Below, one piece after another: positions 60,355 to 64,000 of a DNA stretch of 64,000 bases. The DNA is taken from NCBI GenBank assembly GCA_016187465.1, contig JACPJQ010000007.1, positions 1 to 64,000 on the forward strand. Direction: 5' to 3'. Each line of letters starts with the position of its first letter. The stretch's first letter is position 1. The DNA is from Candidatus Woesearchaeota archaeon (GTDB lineage Archaea; Nanobdellota; Nanobdellia; Woesearchaeales; GW2011-AR4). Position numbers and translations under genes: made by a program. The notes beneath the pieces were generated by a model. That model made no database searches. It was not told the origin of the DNA and saw only the letters and a program-made list of their open reading frames with translations.

Positions 60355-61077
60355 TTATCTTATCTTATATTTTTTCCACACTTTTGTGGACAAGCTCATG
60401 TCAACTGTCAGTGGCGGCCCTTTATACTCTTTTAATGTCATTTTGCCTACATTCTTAGAGCCTGCAAGCAAAGCCATTTCGTACATGCTTATTCTCTTGT
60501 TGCCAACAATGTGCACTATGCCGGTTTTCCTCTTTTTCCAGACATCACGAATGCCGTTTGCTACATTATCGGCAAATAAATATGTCCCAAACCTGTCAGT
60601 AAATGCTTTTGGGTACTTCCATTGCCCTTTTGGAGCAAAATTGGTTCTAATGATGCATGTATTGTGGTACTGCCTCACAACAATCTCACCGCACAATTTT
60701 GTGAGTGAGTAATAATTTTTTGGATTCGGTATATCATCTTCTGTATAAAATTTCTTATCCTCGCCTGCAAAGACGCATGCTGTAGAAATATACATCAAGT
60801 AGCAATTATTGTCAATTTTTTTTAGTGCATTAACTATATTTTGGGTGCCTTCAACATTGGTAGTCCATGCATTCTTCTTGTTTTCCTCGCATTCTCTTAT
60901 GCCAACCAACGCCCCTGCGTGTATTACTACATCAGGTTTATGACTCAGTATAGTCTTATCAACTAGATTTGCTTCGGTTAAATCCATCTCTGCATGGGTA
61001 GGGCAAAAAGAGTTCCTGAATATCTTTCTTAGCGACTGGCCTAAAGCTCCGCTGCCGCCTGTTATTAAAACTTCCAT
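60355..61077 (-). CDS. RmlD-like SDR (dTDP-4-dehydrorhamnose reductase-like)
   Basis: 240 residues. It has the NAD(P) motif ITGGSGALGQSLRKIF, the short reductase-type VVIHAGALVGIRECEENK, the catalytic YYSLTK (Tyr-x3-Lys) and IIRTNFAPKG. The overall length and the AWTTNVEGTQNIVNAL block are those of RmlD-type reductases. It would reduce a 4-keto deoxysugar nucleotide; the exact product is unknown. It is the first gene of the minus-strand operon, with its promoter in 61078-61139. Confidence 0.85.
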   Translation of the reverse strand: MEVLITGGSGALGQSLRKIFRNSFCPTHAEMDLTEANLVDKTILSHKPDVVIHAGALVGIRECEENKKNAWTTNVEGTQNIVNALKKIDNNCYLMYISTACVFAGEDKKFYTEDDIPNPKNYYSLTKLCGEIVVRQYHNTCIIRTNFAPKGQWKYPKAFTDRFGTYLFADNVANGIRDVWKKRKTGIVHIVGNKRISMYEMALLAGSKNVGKMTLKEYKGPPLTVDMSLSTKVWKKYKIR

Positions 61078-61154
61078 CGATAAAAGTATTTTTATTACTC
61101 TATTTAAAACTTATTAGAAACGTTTATAAAACAAAATAAATGTCTTTTGCGATT

Positions 61155-62438
61155 ATGGCAACAATAACAATTGTGGGGCTGGGGTATGTTGGATTGCCTC
61201 TTGCTTGCTTGTGCGCGCAAAAAGGCCACAGGGTTTACGGGCTGGATACTGACAGGAGTAAAGTTGAATTGGTTAATAAAGGCGAAAGCCCGATTGATGA
61301 CGAATACCTGATTGATAGCCTAAAGAACCTAAAGAGTAGGATTATTGCAACAACAAATGCTGCCGAGTGCATCCCTAAATCTGAGATTGTCATTGTTTGT
61401 GTTCCGACTCCTGTTGACAGGAACAATCTCCCAGATTTAACTGCAGTCATGGAGTCTGCATCAACAATTTCAAAATTTATAAACCATGGGTCTCTATTGG
61501 TCATAGAATCAACAATTTACCCAGGTACAATAGAAGAGGTTATTCTGCCTATGCTACAAAAGCAGAAATTCAACGTGCAAAAAAATGACCTCTTTGTAGC
61601 GCATTGCCCCGAAAGAATAGATCCCGGCAATAAACAATTTAAGGTTAACAATTTGCCAAGAGTAGTTGGAGGCATAACAAAGGAAGCTACAAGAAAGGCT
61701 GCTGAGTTTTACAGATCTATTATAGATGCCAGCATTACCGAAGTAAGCAATTTGAAGACTGCAGAGGCAACAAAGATAATGGAAAACACATTTAGAGATG
61801 TGAATATTGCATTTGTGAACGAGATGGCACAAAGTTTCGATAAAGCCGGAATTGACATAATGGAGGTCATACAGGTCGCTTCAACAAAGCCTTTTGCTTT
61901 TATGCCGCACTATCCCGGCGCCGGGGTTGGCGGGCACTGCATCGCCCAGGATCCCTATTACATGATCGAAAGAGGAAAACAGCTCGGCTTTAATCATGAA
62001 TTCTTAAAGCTGGCCCGTAAAATAAACAACGGCATGCCCCATTATACAGTCGAGTTGCTTGAAAATGAACTGAACAAACTTAAAAAATCAGTCAAAAATG
62101 CAAAAGTCGGGGTTCTTGGATTGGCTTACAAGGCAAATGTTGATGATATAAGAGAGAGCCCGGCATTTGAAATCATAAATATTTTGAAGACTAAAAAATC
62201 TGATGTTTACGTCTTCGACCCCCATGTGAAAAAAGGCAGCAATGTAAAGGATCTTGACGAATTGCTGAATAAGAGCGACTGCATAATTTTAGTGACTGAC
62301 CACAGCGAATTCAGGGATTTGGACTTAACAAAATTGAAAAAAAATAAGATATTAATTGTGATTGACGGCAGAAATTGCCTGGATAAGGAAAAGATAAAGT
62401 CTATGGGAATAAACTATCATGGAATCGGCAGGAGCTGA
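61155..62438 (+). CDS. UDP-sugar dehydrogenase (UDP-ManNAc/GlcNAc dehydrogenase type)
   Basis: 427 residues from ATG 61155; ATG 61140 is in frame five residues earlier. It has the NAD motif IVGLGYVGLPLACLCAQKG, VPTPVDRNNLPDL, HCPERIDPGNK, KTAEATKIMENTFRD and the catalytic cysteine in GVGGHCIAQDPYYM. These define the UDP-glucose/UDP-ManNAc dehydrogenase family, and the HCPERIDPG form favours N-acetylated substrates. The product would be a uronic acid nucleotide. A TATA-like ACGTTTATAAAAC lies about 28-30 bp before ATG 61155. Confidence 0.9.
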   Translation: MATITIVGLGYVGLPLACLCAQKGHRVYGLDTDRSKVELVNKGESPIDDEYLIDSLKNLKSRIIATTNAAECIPKSEIVIVCVPTPVDRNNLPDLTAVMESASTISKFINHGSLLVIESTIYPGTIEEVILPMLQKQKFNVQKNDLFVAHCPERIDPGNKQFKVNNLPRVVGGITKEATRKAAEFYRSIIDASITEVSNLKTAEATKIMENTFRDVNIAFVNEMAQSFDKAGIDIMEVIQVASTKPFAFMPHYPGAGVGGHCIAQDPYYMIERGKQLGFNHEFLKLARKINNGMPHYTVELLENELNKLKKSVKNAKVGVLGLAYKANVDDIRESPAFEIINILKTKKSDVYVFDPHVKKGSNVKDLDELLNKSDCIILVTDHSEFRDLDLTKLKKNKILIVIDGRNCLDKEKIKSMGINYHGIGRS

Positions 62439-62449
62439 CATCTAATCAA

Positions 62450-63547
62450 ATGAGGGTGCTTGTTACAGGCGGGATAGGACTTATCGGAAGTGCATGCTGC
62501 AAGCTCCTTCTGGAGAAAGGGCATGAGGTTGTGAGTGTAGACAATAATACAAGAAAGGCATTGTTTGGAGACGAAGCAAATAACTTAGCAAATATGGACG
62601 ATGATTTCTCTGGCAACAAAAATCTGGAGTTAGTTGATGCTGATATCAGGAATGAGGAGCTGATGTCGAAAATCATTAAAAATGTTGATGCCCTTATTCA
62701 TCTTGCCGCGCAGCCGTCTCATCCAAAAAGCCTCGAAATTCCAATGGAAGATTTCCAGATTAACGCCTATGGGACCCTGCTGCTCCTTGAGATTACGAGG
62801 CAGCTAAATCCTGAAATTCCGTTTGCTTTCATGTCAACCAATAAGGTATATGGGGATTACCCGAATTATTTCAATTATAAGATCATCGGAAGACGGTATG
62901 AAAACGTTGCGTTAGAAAGCTTTAACGAGGAATTGCCAACAGACAGGTGCGGCCATACGCCTTTTGGCGTTTCAAAACTTGCAGCAGACACATACACCCA
63001 GGAATACGCCATAAACTACGGCTTAAAAACAGCAACCTTTAGAGGAGGATGCTTGACGGGGAAAAACTCCCGTGCTGTGGAGATGCATGGTTTCCTTCCT
63101 TATATCATCAAATGCGCATTAACAAGAAAAAGATATTATGTATACGGTGGCGGCTACAGGGTAAGGGATCAGGTACACAGCTCTGACGTTGCCGCTGCGC
63201 TATATGAGTTCATTAAGAATCCTAAACCTGGCATATTGGGCAGTTACGGGAAGGTTTACAACTTAGGCGGCGGAAGGGAAAATTCTGTATCCATTTTTGA
63301 GACCATTGATGCGATCAAGGCGAAAACCTCCATAGAGCTTGATTTTGAAGATGCACCTGAAAGAGAATCAGACCACATATGGTGGATATCAGACCTGTCA
63401 AAATTTAAGAAGGATTATCCATTATGGAAATTAACCAAAGACAAAGATTTTATCTTTAATGAGATAATTGAACATTACATAACAAGTCTAGGGCTCCCTG
63501 TTAAGCTTGGAATGGAGGATTACTTTAAAAGTAAAAATGTTGCTTAA
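62450..63547 (+). CDS. CDP-paratose 2-epimerase-like SDR
   Basis: 365 residues. The NAD motif VTGGIGLIGSACCKLL and the sugar-site STNKVYGDY are intact, and GCLTGKNSRAVEMHGFLPYI resembles the tyvelose-epimerase group. The position of the usual catalytic Tyr-x3-Lys reads PFGVSK, with Phe in place of Tyr, unlike 38744-39778. NAD-epimerases of this subgroup may tolerate that change. It starts 11 bp after the dehydrogenase stop and is cotranscribed with it. Confidence 0.8.
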   Translation: MRVLVTGGIGLIGSACCKLLLEKGHEVVSVDNNTRKALFGDEANNLANMDDDFSGNKNLELVDADIRNEELMSKIIKNVDALIHLAAQPSHPKSLEIPMEDFQINAYGTLLLLEITRQLNPEIPFAFMSTNKVYGDYPNYFNYKIIGRRYENVALESFNEELPTDRCGHTPFGVSKLAADTYTQEYAINYGLKTATFRGGCLTGKNSRAVEMHGFLPYIIKCALTRKRYYVYGGGYRVRDQVHSSDVAAALYEFIKNPKPGILGSYGKVYNLGGGRENSVSIFETIDAIKAKTSIELDFEDAPERESDHIWWISDLSKFKKDYPLWKLTKDKDFIFNEIIEHYITSLGLPVKLGMEDYFKSKNVA

Positions 63548-63575
63548 CCGAAGTGCACATCACCTCTGGCGCATA

Positions 63576-64000
63576 TTAGCGAGAATCCCTTCTTAAACTC
63601 TTGGCAAGCATCTTGAGCATGCTGTAGCCGTGCCTGAAAGTTCTCATCTTTGAAACACCTGCAACACGCCATCTATAATGAATAGGCACTTCCAGAATTC
63701 TCATATTCATGCGCTTTGCTTTTATTAACAGCTCAAAATCAGGCCAGCCGTTTTCCTTGAGTTTACCTCTGAATTGCCTGACCTTGAAGGCTTTGAATCC
63801 GCACAATGAGTCTGTAAGGTATTGTTTGATTATCAATGACACAAGCAGTGCAAATGCCCTGTTGCCGGGCTTGTGCAACGCCTTCATGGAGCCTTTCTCC
63901 ATTGGGTAAACGAATCTTGTTCCATTAACAAAATCCGCAGTTCCATCAAAAAGAGGCTTCACAACCATTGGAATCTCCTCGGGCTGCGTGGCCATATCAG
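63576..64000 (-). CDS. GT2 glycosyltransferase, C-terminal part (cut by right edge)
   Basis: At least 140 residues of a GT2 protein whose N-terminus lies beyond 64000. The frame is open to the edge; the ATG-like codon at 63993-63995 is internal and belongs to a DMATQPEEIP segment, the metal-site region of the family (DxD plus Gln-Pro). LTDSLCGFKAFKV and YRWRVAGVSKMRTFRHG are the usual downstream motifs of DPM1-like enzymes. The C-terminus is basic with no transmembrane pair. Confidence 0.88.
   Translation of the reverse strand, partial: DMATQPEEIPMVVKPLFDGTADFVNGTRFVYPMEKGSMKALHKPGNRAFALLVSLIIKQYLTDSLCGFKAFKVRQFRGKLKENGWPDFELLIKAKRMNMRILEVPIHYRWRVAGVSKMRTFRHGYSMLKMLAKSLRRDSR

Overview
The window reads as a low-GC archaeal chromosome fragment, most likely from a small-genome DPANN lineage of the Woesearchaeota/Pacearchaeota kind. 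That placement is inferred from gene content and no database was searched. The archaeal markers are an Orc1/Cdc6 initiator, an AglB/STT3 oligosaccharyltransferase with a WWDFG motif, deoxyhypusine synthase, a geranylgeranyl-reductase-family flavoprotein, tRNAs with bulge-helix-bulge introns, and many genes whose start lies about 25 bp from an AT-rich TATA element (leaderless transcripts).

Positions 1-9900 are mostly housekeeping: cdc6, a lipoprotein dienelactone hydrolase, acylphosphatase, a TsaC/Sua5 protein, a metallophosphoesterase, a TatD nuclease and deoxyhypusine synthase. At 3.9-4.7 kb there is a dense cluster of tiny genes around a leucine-type tRNA that has a T-loop intron and a duplicated 5' half. 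Positions 9900-20100 hold three secreted or membrane-anchored proteins in total with the one at 6.4-7.8 kb, including a 1,424-residue sequon-rich protein with a PGF-pre-PGF domain. The same stretch has a tRNA-Trp with two introns, a DUF192 protein, an ICMT/PEMT-like methyltransferase, a geranylgeranyl-reductase-like protein and a GC-rich candidate ncRNA.

From 20.1 kb to the right edge the window is almost entirely a surface-glycan island. It starts with aglB, a GT2 and a DUF2304 protein. It continues with a heptose-type sugar-nucleotide operon (RHH-nucleotidyltransferase fusion, cupin, deoxyhypusine-synthase-like protein, HldE-type kinase, GmhB-type phosphatase, RfaE2-type nucleotidyltransferase). 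The rest comprises two GT9 heptosyltransferase-like proteins, many GT2 enzymes, one GT4, several polytopic GT-C/YfhO-like membrane proteins, SDR sugar epimerases, a UDP-sugar dehydrogenase, methyltransferases and a cobalamin-type radical SAM protein. A plausible overall scheme is that nucleotide sugars made here are loaded on a lipid carrier by GT2/GT9/GT4 enzymes, completed outside by GT-C enzymes, and transferred by AglB to sequon-rich surface proteins such as the 1,424-residue one.

The less ordinary features are: (i) a family of clustered perfect hairpins at three intergenic sites, one abutting a broken toxin gene; (ii) two tRNAs with introns at the same T-loop position, 59/60; (iii) a 130-bp promoter/5'-end cassette of the giant surface protein duplicated upstream of an AT-rich glycosyltransferase; (iv) a DNA-binding domain fused to a degenerate sugar nucleotidyltransferase, with palindromic operator-like sites at its own promoter; and (v) a bacterial-type heptose pathway in an archaeon with a deoxyhypusine-synthase paralog in the place where an isomerase gene might be expected.
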